Source: Yamagishiella unicocca (Eukaryota; Chlorophyta; Chlorophyceae; Chlamydomonadales; Volvocaceae). Taken from it: a stretch of DNA of 64,000 nt. The stretch spans positions 1,178,001 to 1,242,000 of the forward strand of contig BDSL01000021.1 in NCBI GenBank assembly GCA_003116995.1. Reading direction: 5' to 3'. Below the pieces are notes generated by a model. That model saw only the letters and a program-made list of their open reading frames with translations, had not been told where the DNA came from and ran no database searches. Positions 1 through 11,987 of this stretch are shown one piece after another (positions within the stretch are counted from its first letter, which is position 1; the number at the start of each line of letters is the position of its first letter). Made by a program: the position numbers and the translations under genes.

Positions 1-245
1 GCTTACTTCATAGCTGGAAAGTACTACACGTTGAAAAAGGGATGCACGCAAAAGAAAGGGACGTTGCATTGTTTTCGATAGGGTACAAATGGCGAGGTGT
101 AAGCCTGGAGAGTATACATCTTCGGGACGTCTGTCACGCACAGACGCGTCTGTTCAGAATGCTTAGTTCCGCTTGAATTGTTGGAGTGCTTTAAATTTGG
201 TGTAGTCCCTATCCTTCGACTTGTGCTCGGCGCAAGGCTATAAGT

Positions 246-3200
246 ATGCGGTCCCTCAACCGCGGCAGCGAGCTGCAGGCGCCCCTGCTTGACCCCTTCG
301 CAGCAGCCGCGGTACAATCGCCGCGCCTGCTTGAAAAGCGAGGCTGGTGGGCGTCATCCAAGCGTTTGACAAAGGTATGTTGCAGTTGGCGATGGCGAGA
401 TGTGGCGGAGCGTGTCGGATGGGATACTAGCTCACAGGCGGCGCGTACTCTCCATACTGTTGCCACAAAGACAGCAAGTCTATTAATCCTGAAAGCCCGC
501 CGCCGGGCACGAAACCGGGCCGGTCAGATATTTACAATGAAGCTTCCGAACGCGACCGACACGATAAGTGTATCCTTCACGCGCTTACCAGGAAAACATT
601 TAGGTATTGTGTTAACCTACCAGAAGAGCAATCGGTTGACCCAGGAGGACTGCGCAGGGAGTTCTTACTTCGAGCGGTGACCTGAAGTGCGGCTGTGAGA
701 GGGCAAGCTGACACAGACAGCCGCCTCGCTTCCTTGCCTTCTATTCCCCCAGGACTTCGCGCTTCAGCTCGCGCTAGCAGGACCCCTCGCGATCAACCTC
801 GTTGCGGCCAATGCGGCCGCATGCTTGAACCTCTTCTTCGTGGCGCGCGGCGGCACCATGCAGCTGGCCGCCGCCGCTCTGGGCAACAACGTGGCGGTTA
901 TGCTGGGCCGGCTGGTGCTGCTAGGGCTTTGCGGGGCGCTGGACACGCTGGCGGCCCAGGTAGGGCGCGTTCCTCGCCCCTGCCATTCACACCCCCGCCT
1001 AGCCCCTCCCCTCCCCTCCCTGCCCCCCCCCTCTCCCGGCTGATTCCTGCTCCTGTCCCCTCCCCCTCCCTCCATCTTCTCCCCCTCCACCAGGCCTGGG
1101 GTGCCGGCAAGGAGGCCCGGCTGCCGCTCCTCCTGCAGCGTACCGTTGTGTTTCTGTGGGCTCACTGCGTGGCCATTAGCGGCGCCATGCTGCTGCTGCC
1201 CATGGGTTTGGCGGCGCTGGGGCAGGACGCGGCCCTGACCCAGATGGTGCAGCGCTACCTGGTGGCGCTACTGCCGTCGGTGTGGCTGGAGGCCCTGTCC
1301 AGGTGCGGCTCGTAGGGCGCGAACTGGGTGCGGGCAAAGGTGGCCTGCTGGTCATACATACATGAGCGTTTGGCACGACGTGACGGAGGATCGGGGTCCT
1401 AGGCATGTCATCTGGCCCACACTGTAGATTTCCACGCTGAGTGCGACTATTGCGTAGACACATTACTTGTCGGCCTCCACCGTCGAATGGCGACCCGGAG
1501 ACGCCCTCCCATCCCCGCTCACCTCGCATCTACGCGGTGCTGGGTCTCCCACCGCTCTACCAATATACGCGGCGCTGGGTCTCCCACCGCTTTACCAATA
1601 TACGCGGCGCTGGGTTTCCCACCGCTTTACCAATATACGCGGTGCTGGGTCTCCCACCGCTCTACCAATATACGCGGCGCTGGGTTTCCCACCGCTTTAC
1701 CAATATACGCGGTGCTGGGTCTCCCACCGCTCTACCAATATACGCGGTGCTGGATGGTGACTGCTGCACTGATCTTCACGGTGCGCAGGCCTATCACTCG
1801 GGTGCTGGTGGCGCGGGGCGTCGTGACCCCTCAGATGGTGATCGCGCTGGTGGGGCTGCCGCTCAACGTGGCCACCAACTACGCCCTGGTGGTGCTGGCG
1901 GGCTGGCAGTACGTGGGAGCGGCGGTGGCCATGTCGGCCGCGGCAGGGTGAGGAGTGGGTTTCTGATGGTCGGATGCCTGTTGGGCTTGGCGTTGATTGG
2001 CAATCCAGTCCTCCTCCTCCTGCTACTTCTACTCCTCGGGTCGTTCGCTGAGGTCGTAGCAGGTGTTGGGCCCCACAGGGGCCCGCAGCTCCGCGACCCC
2101 AAACCCCCAACCGCCAACCGCCAACCTCCCTGTTTCCCTTGCCGGCCGGCCGCAGGTACGACGTGTTGCTCCTGCTGCTGTACGTTGCGGTCAGTGGCCA
2201 GTGGAGCGGGGTTATTGGCACCCCAACTCGGCGGGCCTTGAAGGTCGGTGGGGTGGCAGCGTTGAGCGGGGCTCGTACTGAGGGGGGCTCGACACGTGCT
2301 CGGTGCTTGGCTAGCGGGCCGTTAGTTGGGGTCATGACAGGAAGCCCGGGGGTTGTCACTGACTCGAAATGTCAGGGTGGTGGTCAAAAAGTAAAAAAAC
2401 AAAGTAAAACCGATTAGAAGACGTTTGATACACACGCTTGTGGGTCAGAGTATTGGGGCCAACTATAGTCCGGGTCGGGGCTGGGGTTGCGGTCAGATGG
2501 CCCGGGGCTGCGAGCTCCCTTACCCCGTGACCACCACGACCCGCCTCTCTTCTAAACTGTATCCCATTTCTCTGCTCCCCTCGCCATCACCTTCACCGCC
2601 CTCGGTTTGTCGGTCGTGGATTCGCGGATTCTCTTATCGAATTCCCCCACCGCCTCTCCTGCACAGGGCTGGCGGCATCTGGCGCTGCTGGCCTACCCCG
2701 CCGCCTCCATGAAGTGCGCGGAGAGCTGGGCCTTCACCATCATGACCCTCGCGGCGTCGCTGCTGCCGAACGCGTGTACGGCGACCGCCGCCGTGGGAGT
2801 GGCGTACAATGTGTACGGCGTGCTCTTCATCGCCTTCGTGGCCTGCTCCACGGCGGTCTGCGTCACCGTGGGCAACAGGCTGGGAGCGGGTGAGGGGGGG
2901 CGGGGGCAGAAAGGGGGGTTACAATAGAATAACCGGTAAGAGCAGAAAGGGGAGGGGAGGGCGATGGAAGCCGTGTACACGGCGCGAGGGGGGGGAGGAT
3001 ATCCCGCTTGGGGAGAGGGATGACAGGGCCTGGGCGTGCATGGATGCTTCCAGAAGATGTGGGTCACGGGCAGTGTACTTCGACAGGCGCTGGGGTACGA
3101 CCCGGGCGACAATGCCCTACGGGGTTCATCCCTGCTATGCGCCACGGTCAGGCCCAAAGGCTGCCAAAGGACGTGGCTTGGCCTGCCTGCCACGTCCTCT

Positions 3201-6200
3201 GGCAGGCAGGCCAAGATGGGGGTGGGAGTACGCGTCGGAGGACCTCGGTAGCCCCCTTCTATACTGTGACCCAAATCACTTCTTTGACCCAAATCACTTC
3301 TTTGACCCAAATCACTTCTTTGACCCACATCGTGTCTTTGACCCAAATCACTTCTTTGACGCAAATCACTTCTTGGACCCAAATCACTTCTTTGACCCAA
3401 ATCGCGTCTTTGACCCAAATCACTTCTTGGACCCAAACCACTTCTTGGACCCAAATCACTTCTTGGACCCAAATCGCTTTCCTGACCCGCATTCCTCCCT
3501 CCCCTTCCCCCCGCCCCTCGCCGCGCCGCCAGGCGACGCCCGTGGCGCCAAGCTCGCGGCCGCCGGCTCGCTGATCATCGTGCCCGTCGCTTGGGGCGCC
3601 GCGGCGGTGGCGCTGCTGGTGCCGCGCTGCCAGGACGCCATCATGTCGCTGTTCGTTGGCGGCGCCAACGGCGGCAGCCTCACCCCCGAGGACGCAGCGC
3701 TGGACGAGCAGCTGCGGGGGGTGCTGCGTCACATGTTCGACATCGTCGCGGGGCTGGTGCTGCTGGACGGAGTGCAGACCGTGCTGTCGGGAGTCATCCA
3801 GGTGGGCCTTACCTTGCCCTAAAAACCAAAAAAACCCAAAACATGATGACTCACAGCCCCCTGCACTCCTTGAGATGGTCCCGATTGCAAGCGTTCGTGC
3901 CCGGCCCAGACTCGCGAGAGCAGCCCCCGCACCGCGCACCGCACACTGCTCCTCCTAGCACCACCAAGCGCCGCGTCACCAACCCAATTTGTTTCCGCTG
4001 TGCCCCGTGCCGTACCCCAGGGCTGCGGCCGCCAGCACGCCGGCGCGTTAGTCAACTTTGTGGCGTTCTACGTCTTCGCGGTGCCGCTGTCGCTGCTGCT
4101 GGGCTTCCGGTTCTTCATGCCGGAGCAACTGGGCGGCGGCATGCTGGGGCTGGGCATGGGGCCGGAGGGGCTGTACCTGGGGATGGCGGTGGGACCCATC
4201 ATTCAGACGGTGGGTGGCGTCGGAACGCGTGGATATGGGAGGAGGGGGGTGGGTGGCGTCGGAACGCGTGGATATGGGAGGAGGGGGGTGGGTGGCGTCG
4301 GAACGCGTGGATATGGGAGGTGGGGGGTGGGTGGTGTGATGGCGGCGTGTGGCGGCAACCAAGTGCGTCGGGCTGAGTACGGTGGAGTGGAGCTGGCGCA
4401 CTAAAGAGGGCGGAACGGCGCGAGGACCGGGGCTGTGGGTTCTCCCTGTCCTCCCTTTCCCTTCCCGCGTCCTGTAGCGCGCATCTACATCTCTTACCTG
4501 CGGCACACTCGGATGTTCGGTGTGCACACCGCTTTGTTCATCTAGTGTCGTTGCCGCGAGGAAGGGAAAGGGCATACTCCTGCGTGTTGCCCATTCAGGC
4601 ACTACCCTGTATTGTGTTTTGTCGGGGGCGCACGCTTCGGCTTGCTCCTTTCCGTGACGCGCACCCCACCCCACCCAACCCCACCCAACCCATCCCACCT
4701 GCCCCGCTCGCCCACGTGGTGCGGGTGTTGCTCCAGGTGTCGTACACCTACATCTTGTTGCGCACCAACTGGGAGCGCGCGTCGGAGGTGGCGGTCACAG
4801 CGGCCATGATGCAGAGCAGCAGCAGCCTCGCCAGCGTCCTTCGCTGGATGGACCCAGGAGCGCTGGCCGGTCCGCCGTTGCTGCGAGCCACTCTGGGCGG
4901 CAGCGGTTCCCTGGCCCACGCCAACACGGGCCTGCACTGGTTGCTGCCTATGATCCAGGAGCGAGCAGGCGAGGGACACGACAGCAGCGACAGCTTGGGT
5001 GGAGGATCCGTCAGGACCTGGCTGCACGCAAACAGCGGCGGGTCGGGGGATGAGGATGCGGATGGGGAAGGCGGGGATGGGGGATGGGTCACGGCACAGG
5101 GCGCCGGCGGCAGCCCTCCAGATGGCAGCGACAGTGGCAACGGCAGTGGCAGCGGCGGTGCCAGCTTGGCGGACGGGGCGTCGTCCCCGCCGCCGCCGTC
5201 GTCGCAGCTGGGCAGGCTCAACGTCGTGGTCAGCGCCTCCGCTGCCGCCTCCGTGATCGTGGTCGCTGGTGACTCTTCCCCCGTGTTGAAGCTGACAGCG
5301 GCCTCCGGCGCTGCAGCGGCGGCCAAGGCGGTTTCGATGGACGACACATCGTGCGCGGACGTGTCGCCTACCACTGCCGCCCGCTCCCAAGCCATCATCC
5401 TGGCTCATGGGTCGCCGCCGCAGCTCGAGGCACCGCATCACTGCCTCCTGGCGGCCACCCTGGAGTCGTGCAGCCCCGCGGCTCCTGGCTTTGCGCCTGG
5501 CTCCCGTGGATCCTGTCAGTCGTCCTCCTTCCAAGCCGTGCCCAGCCCGCTACAGCTGCCGCGACCGGTGGTGAGCCCCTCTGCGCCAGTGCCGGTGCCG
5601 GGGGGTGTAAAGGGCGAACCGGCCACCGCTGCGGCGCCCGCGGCTGGCGCCGCGCGGTGGTTCCGATTCGGCTGGGGGCGCGGCGCGGCGTCGGCAAAGG
5701 TTGCGGAGGAGGGCAGGGCGGTGGCTGGGCCAGCGGCGGCAGCCGTGGGATTGCCGCTGCAGTTGCCGGGGGTAGCTGCGGAGGCTAAATCGCCTGGAGC
5801 GTATGGCGGCTCGACTGTGGCAGGCGCCGCGGCGGTAAGGTCGGCGGAGGCGGCGGCGGCGCCGCTGCCCATTGCCTGTGTCGTACAGCACAGGGTCGGC
5901 AGGATGGCCGCGGATGGCGCTGCTGACGGCGTCGGCGGTGCGGCGGACAGCGCCGCCAGCAGCGTTACAGAGCTAGGACCTGGGGGCGAGGTGTTCCGCT
6001 CGTGCGAGTCGCTGGCGGCGGCGGTGCCCGGCTCGGGTGATTTCTACATCTTCTCGGCCTCGGGAGGTACGGACACGGGCGGATGGTTGGAGGCTGCGAC
6101 GTCCATGCAGCACGGCGCGGGGGGCACATGTGGCGGAGGCACGCGAGGCGGAGGTGGGAGCGCAACTGGCACCGTCAGCAGCCTGGCGAAGGTGGTGCTG

Positions 6201-6353
6201 CTGGGGGCCGCCAATGCAGCGGCTTCAGCTAGTACTGGCGATGTAACGATCATTAGCGCCGATGGCGACGATGCGGAGTTCTCCGACGCGAGGCCGCACC
6301 AGCTGTCTCCGCACCCGGCTGCTGGCAGCTTCGGCGTTCAGCCAGTGCGATGA
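246..6353 (+). CDS. MATE-family efflux transporter with long C-terminal tail
   Basis: Nine exons: 246-374, 753-959, 1094-1302, 1789-1947, 2156-2189, 2667-2889, 3533-3801, 4021-4209, 4737-6353; all phases agree and give 1011 residues. Residues about 45-490 are a MATE (multidrug and toxic compound extrusion) transporter: hydrophobic helices throughout, the family motif DTLAAQAWGAGK after the second helix, the second-half repeat opening GWRHLALLAYPAASMK, and NRLGAG and GCGRQHAGALVN near the expected helix ends. MATE proteins export organic cations, flavonoids or citrate using a proton or sodium gradient; the substrate cannot be read here. Plant MATEs are about 480-550 residues; this one carries about 500 extra residues of Ser/Gly/Ala-rich, disordered-looking sequence, all in the last exon. 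Introns 3, 6 and 8 hold minisatellites. The start is the first in-frame ATG ahead of the first helix. Family call is firm; the start and the tail boundary are less so. Confidence 0.88.
1531..1752. repeat. 35-bp minisatellite in MATE intron 3
   Basis: Six full head-to-tail units of 35 bp plus a partial one, each beginning TACGCGG and containing CTCCCACCGCT or TTCCCACCGCT. The array lies wholly inside the intron at 1303-1788. Reading frames through it are open by chance only. Confidence 0.95.
3268..3484. repeat. 18-bp minisatellite in MATE intron 6
   Basis: About twelve copies of an 18-bp unit, core GACCCAAATCACTTCTTT, with single-base variants (TTGG, CACATCG). Contained in the intron at 2890-3532. 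Confidence 0.95.
4210..4337. repeat. 38-bp tandem repeat at the start of MATE intron 8
   Basis: Three near-identical 38-bp copies plus a partial one. Each begins GTGGGTGGCG, so each copy carries a donor-like GTGGGT; the first copy supplies the donor used at 4210. Confidence 0.93.
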
Positions 6354-7918
6354 CGGCTGCTGGTGGGTGGTGATCTAGGCGACCCACGGCTGCTGGTGGG
6401 TGGTGAGGCGATCCATTACTTTGATTATTATGGTTTAAACCTCATTGCAACAGGCGTTGACTCGATGGCGTATGTATGGCTGTGACGTTATCGATGTTGG
6501 GTTGGTCCATCTCTGCACACACCCTTTATCTGCACCATATCCGTACATTTATACATATGGCGTGCGAAGTTGCGCACCATTCACTCGTATGACAGTTAGT
6601 TATTAATGGGTCCTTATTACAGACCCTCGTGCGTGAGGTAGGGCGAGCGGCACACTCAGCGGGAAATTGCTCGTTACATGGACGTGTTGCCGAGGTCGGC
6701 ACGTTGGACATCCGTCTGGTTTGTTTTCATAATCATTGGTCTCCTGACCATACGTTACATAGTCGGTGTCATTCCGTAGGGAAGGAGGGCTATCTGCGTG
6801 ACCCTACCTAGGGGCGGCTAGGGGAGGGGCGGAAGCCCTTACCCTGCCATGCAGTCCGAGCCCGGAGTTGTGAGAGCTGCTCACGTGTCAATCACAAAAG
6901 TACGCGCAACGTACTCTCATCACCCCGCAACAAACTGCTGTTGTATGCACTCAAGTCCTTCCCTCCTGATATATTGCCGTACGGGCGCTGGTGTCTGCTA
7001 CAATAAAACGACTGGCGAGTACCTACGGCCGTCATAACTACCTAGGACGTCTACACACCTACCTAGCGGTAAAATAGTCGTAACACTCACTAACAACGGT
7101 ACTGCACCCTGTCTACAAGCTACCGGTACGCCATGACTTTCATGGTTGGTCGCACATGGGCATGACGCTATCTGGCTTGCTCCTCAGGATATGATTCACA
7201 CAGGGTATTCCAGGAGCCCAGCTCGGCCGCATAAAGGCCAGACCCTCAGCATACCCGCCACCCCGCTGGAGAGCAGTCCGGTTAAGCGTTCTTCATTCCG
7301 CGTGTCCCCATTCCATGAGGCCAAAATCGTGGGGTCCCGACGATTCCTAGTCACTACCTATCGCTGCGCATTACTATTGCCGCATTTTGCAGCGCGGCAT
7401 GCATGACCCATCCGGGGTCACGGCAATGCAATGATCTACCTGGATCGACCCATCGCAATCGGCGCGCTGCAGCCGTAGAACGCTAGAACCAAGCCCGGCC
7501 TGCAATGTCTGCGCAACCACCGCCATGTACATTTCAGGCCCGCGCGTCCCAAATCATCAAAAAAAACTCAGCGCCATCAAATACTTAGTCAGCTTGCGTT
7601 GTCGGCATAGCTCAGCACGCGGATTGCACGCCTAACACGCATGCGCGGCAACACTGGCGCGGGGTGTCCCTCGTGCCCAAGAGGGCGCCGAAAAAACGCA
7701 AGCCGTGACACGGCTAGTCAGCAGACACGCGTCGGCAAAGATGCATCGTTGGATTCGAGGGAAGGTAGAGGCTACTTGGACTGGCCGCTCGTATCGTCGT
7801 TTGTCACGCTGCTATACACGCGCCGCGGCAGGGTCTGGTTAGGTTAGCAGATGGCAGTGCACTTATTTCACACCGCCATATATACACATACGTACACTAG
7901 CGCCCCATGCGCACAGCT
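6354..7918. other. Intergenic, no gene seen
   Basis: This holds the MATE 3' UTR and the space before the convergent gene ending at 8187. A short direct repeat (CGGCTGCTGGTGGGTGGTGA) sits just after the MATE stop. The reading frames here are short and resemble nothing I recognise. Confidence 0.6.
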
Positions 7919-7923
7919 TTACA
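7919..7923 (-). terminator. TGTAA polyadenylation signal
   Basis: TTACA on the plus strand reads TGTAA on the minus strand, 264 nt after the stop of the gene at 8187-11987. TGTAA is the usual volvocine polyadenylation signal. The distance fits, but no transcript evidence is available. Confidence 0.45.
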
Positions 7924-8186
7924 GCTTATGGGTTACCCGACCGATAGCGCAGTGGGTGCAAATATGATAACCACGGAGCGGTGCCTGTCTTCAAGCACTC
8001 GGTCACTAAACGCGCACTTCATACTTCCCGACGTAATGTAACCACACCAACGCGAACCACCATTTCCGACGGTATGTAGCCGAGCCAGCACAAGCCGCCA
8101 GAGATCAGAACCACCACTGCTGCCAAGCACGGTCTGCCACGCTGGCGGCTCCATCCACCAACGCCGCTGCTGCAGGCGCTTAGGCC

Positions 8187-11100
8187 TCACAGGCCGCCGC
8201 CGCGCCCAACCGCCGCCCTGGTGGCTGTTGAGGGACTTGCGAGGAAGAGCGCGCAGTCGAGGTCCATGTCCGCTCCCAGAGCCGAGAAGTCCGGCAGCGG
8301 CAACATGTCGAGTCCGCACGGCAGTGACTGCGTGGCACTGGACAGCATTCCGAGGGCGCCTTTGAGGGTCAGCGGTGTCTCCGCCGACATGCCGCTCAGC
8401 TGCTGGGATACCTGCATTTGCACCTGCAGTGGCGTGGTGCCGGGAAGCATAAGGCTGGCGTACTCGCCACCCGCCAAGCCTAGGCCCAAGTCGAGCCCGA
8501 AGCCAAGCTGGTCGATGCCGCGGGTGAACGGGCTTTGTTCGGTGTACAGCCCGGCCTTAGCCGCGCAAGGGAGCGACGACATGCGAACTACGGCCGTGAC
8601 GTCACACACGTCTGCGTGTGTCGCAACCGCGTACGACGCGTCGCGCCCGGCGATAGCATTTGCGTTGCATGCGTGATGTGATACTGGCTCGGCCTGCTGG
8701 GCTGGCACGCAGCCCGATGGCGCAAATGTTGCGCGAGTGGGTTGTCCCGACGCCCCACCGGCTGTAGCAGACCGGCTTGTTTCCAGGACATGCTGGTCGC
8801 GAGGGATCGCCATGTCTGACGCGAAGCTTAGGACGCCTTTGGCAGCCGGACCCGCAGCGTTTCTGCTGCCGAGGAGTCCCTGGGGCTCCGCCGCGTCCGT
8901 CATCACCTGGTCAGGCAGCTCCGTTTCTACTGACCCGCCAGCGGTTGCGGCCGGAAGCCCCTGAAGAGGTGCGCTGGATGTCCGAGCCAGCTGGTGTTCA
9001 TGCTGCGCCTCCTGGCGAGGTGGCGGTCCCGGCTGTCGCTGGCCTCTGCTGCTGGGCTCAGCGATCTCGTCGTCCTCGCTTAGTTCCTCCATGAAGAAGG
9101 ACTCCACCAGCTTAGTAAAATCGGCGCCATGCACGCTGGACAAGTCCGTCAGGGGGCCGGCGGCTGCGCCAGCTGGCTCCGACGGAAACTTGCTGGTAAC
9201 GGTCCGGGCGGCGGCAGTGCCTGCCGCACCAGGTGGTATCGAGTCGTTGCAGGCAGCCGCCCCGGCAGCACCGGTAGCTTCGAGCCGTTGCAATGAGGGC
9301 AGAGACGGGCGCCTGTGGGCAAAGGTGAGTGAGGGTTCAGAAGCTTGTCGCAGTGATGAAGGGGAAACCAACACCATGGCAGGAAAGCAATTGATATGGA
9401 CACCTCGGCAACCCCCGGTCATACCACTCCTTCCGACCGCATATAAAACATGTAGGCCTATATGCGGCCTCCTCACCTTGTTAGCAAGTACTGGTTGTTT
9501 GCGCCGTATCTCTTCGCGACACCAATGTACGAGGGCGCGCCATCTGCTAATGCTGACTTGCCGGCAGTCTGTTGCTGTGGCGCCGTGTCCGCCATCTCCT
9601 GATGGCTGTTCATCGGCATCGCCGCCACTGCCACCCCATCGTAGCGCGGATCCTGATAGTCCTGACGATGTTGCGGGATCTCAGGATAGGCTGCATGCGC
9701 CGGGTGGTGAGGCGCCGGGTAACAGTATGGGTACATTCGCCAGTACGCCATGCTTGGGTCATGCATGCCGTACGAGTACGCGTAGGGGTCCATATATGCG
9801 GGATGACTGTAGATACTGGGGTCGTGCCCGTAACCCATGTGCATGAGCGGGTGATGAGCAGGGGGGTGGTGCTGGTAGGATGGCCCGGGAGCAGCTGACG
9901 ATAACTGGCTTGGGTCCGACTGTGCTGCCTGGATGGAGCCGTGTATCCCGGGCCCCCGCTGCATCTGTCGCTGCGGCTTGCAACCAGTAGTCACCTCTGA
10001 TGTCAGTTTAAGTTGCGGTCCACAAGCAGCGGCGTGTCTCCGTGCATCTGGTCCCGTGCCTGAGCATACCAGCATCGCTGAAGCTGTGCAACCCGAAGCG
10101 ACGGGGTCCACGGAGGGTCCCGAAGCCTCACTGAGTGCGCCACAGGCACCCGGTTGCCCTGACCCTGCATGCCCCACATGTGGCAAGTGGGCTCCTGCCA
10201 CCGGCAATGGGAAGCCAAGGCGTGCGCCGCTCGATGGTCCGGAGGCTGGATGAGAGTGGGGCGGTCGAGGTGGGCGGTCGGGGCGCTGGGGCGACGCAGA
10301 CTCCAGCGAGGATGGAGGAGGCAGAAAGCCCGGCGGAATGCAGGGGGGGGCATCCTGAAGCGCCTCGGCTGAATGGTGGCGGGCGTGAGGGTACGGGTAC
10401 GACGACGAGGCTGGTGGCTGCTGACGAGGGTGACCCGGTAGCTGATGGGAGTCAGTCGGCAGGGGAGCGCGCGATGGGGGCAGCCATGCTGCGGCGTTGG
10501 TGCCGGAAACTGGGATAGGCAGCGCCACCGTGTCGCCAGGAGCACGCTGGAGCAAGATTGGGGCAGGCCGTACAGCAGCATCTTCGACGAAAGCCATGCG
10601 CACCGCAGGCTTCGGCACCAGCGCACCGCTGGCGGTGGCTGGGCCAGCGCCTAGAGGCACAGCACCGGTAGATATGGTGCGCGTGGAGGCCCCAACGCAA
10701 GCCCCCGTCCCGGTGATTGTGACTGCCGTCAGCGAGGCGCTCATTTGCGCTGTGTGGCCCGCATTGCTAGGGGCGCGCGCGAATCCGCCAAGGTCCTGCG
10801 TCCTGTTGCTGAACTTGGAGCCCGGAGAGGTGGTGTTAGGGACGTTGGGGTCGGCGCTGGCAAAGACGAACAAGCTGCCGTCGAGTGTGTCCGAGTCAGT
10901 TGACGGGCGGCGGACCTTCGCTGCTCGGAAGTATGCAGCATCCGCGGCATCGTCCTGCTGCAAGGATGGACAGGGTTTGCGACGTTGGGGCAAGCACGCG
11001 CCAAAAAAAGGCTATCCCTGGTTGGCGATTCGACATGCCTTGCAAACGAATATACCTGCTGATGCGCACCGGACGAATTGGCGATGTGCAGGGACTGTTG

Positions 11101-11987
11101 CAAGGCTCCAGCGTCGCCATACGATCTGAAGGTGTCGTGCCTGCCGCCGTCAGTGCCTTCCTGTTAGGGTGGAAGAACAGCCGACAAAACGCACTGAGCA
11201 TGAATACAGCCCTCTACGTCAAGTTTGGCGGAGCGCAATAAGTGTTATGATATCATGCCACCAGGGGCTTCAGGAGCGGCCTGCAGGGTCTATTTGTACG
11301 CATAGCGAACTTGCCTTTTTGGCAGCTCGGTACTGCCGGAAGTAGCTCCTTACTTGGTCCAGAGAGCGCAGGCACTTGCTGTGCGTCCTGCGGTAGAAGC
11401 ACAGACGTCGCAGCGGTCACGTAACTAGGCGAGTCAACGCGCTGCAGCGGCATTATTACTTTAACGCACCTAGTTTCATCCCAGGTCGGCTTTAAGTCTC
11501 CCCAGCAGTTGTCGGCCGCTTCGTCATACCACCTGCAAAGAGCATCGTATGTCCATGGTGCCCTGGTCAAAGCGTCAGGGGACGAGAGATACTAAAGGAA
11601 AGGCAGCTATAAGACTTGTTACATCGCTTCAAATAAAGCTTATCCCTGCTGCCATGTTTGGCTTCGTTTTGGGCTAGCCTCGGGACCCCGTCGTTCGCTC
11701 TACTTGCCAGGCCGGCCTCACCCCCACCCTGTTTATCACGGACACGCGGCGCTGTTAATACCTTTTCACTTCTGTCACGCTTGGTCGCCTCCCTTCCGCC
11801 TCCCAGAATGCTCGGTACCAGTAGTTGAACTGCGGCCACGGGCAAATCTTAAGTCACACCGCTGCATGCGGATAGACATGCAGCGATTACGACCTACTTG
11901 ACACCAGAATCCCATGCTTCGCCTCGCCATTTTCCCGTCTTTTGCAAGGCGCTTAGTGGCCTTCAGGTCGGCGGTCGTGGCTGCCAT
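8187..11987 (-). CDS. Uncharacterised 976-residue protein, possible nuclear regulator
   Basis: Six exons read on the minus strand: 11905-11987, 11470-11532, 11315-11387, 11056-11160, 9477-10957, 8187-9312. Phases agree throughout; intron 3 would use a GC donor (AAAAAG|GCAAGT). The ATG at 11987 follows an in-frame stop and sits in a good context (CAGTGATGG). Residues 1-75 form the only ordered-looking block: basic (KRLAKDGKMARRSMGF), then a Trp-rich stretch (WWYDEAADNCWGDLKPTWDE), then HSKCLRSLDQVRSYFRQYRA. The rest is Pro/Ala/Ser/Gln-rich, with a His/Tyr/Met/Pro-rich stretch before exon 6 and an acidic patch (FFMEELSEDDEIAE). I do not recognise a family. A short basic/aromatic N-terminal module on a long disordered body is the build of many algal transcriptional regulators, so a DNA-binding role is conceivable, but this is inference. 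The first splice junctions are the weakest part of the model. Confidence 0.6.

Noticed and set aside
1441..2241. 266-codon frame across the 35-bp repeats
   Set aside because: It lies over MATE introns 3-4 and exon 4 in the wrong frame; the repeat lacks stops by chance.
4602..5534. 310-codon minus-strand frame opposite the MATE tail
   Set aside because: Low-complexity antisense shadow in GC-rich coding DNA.
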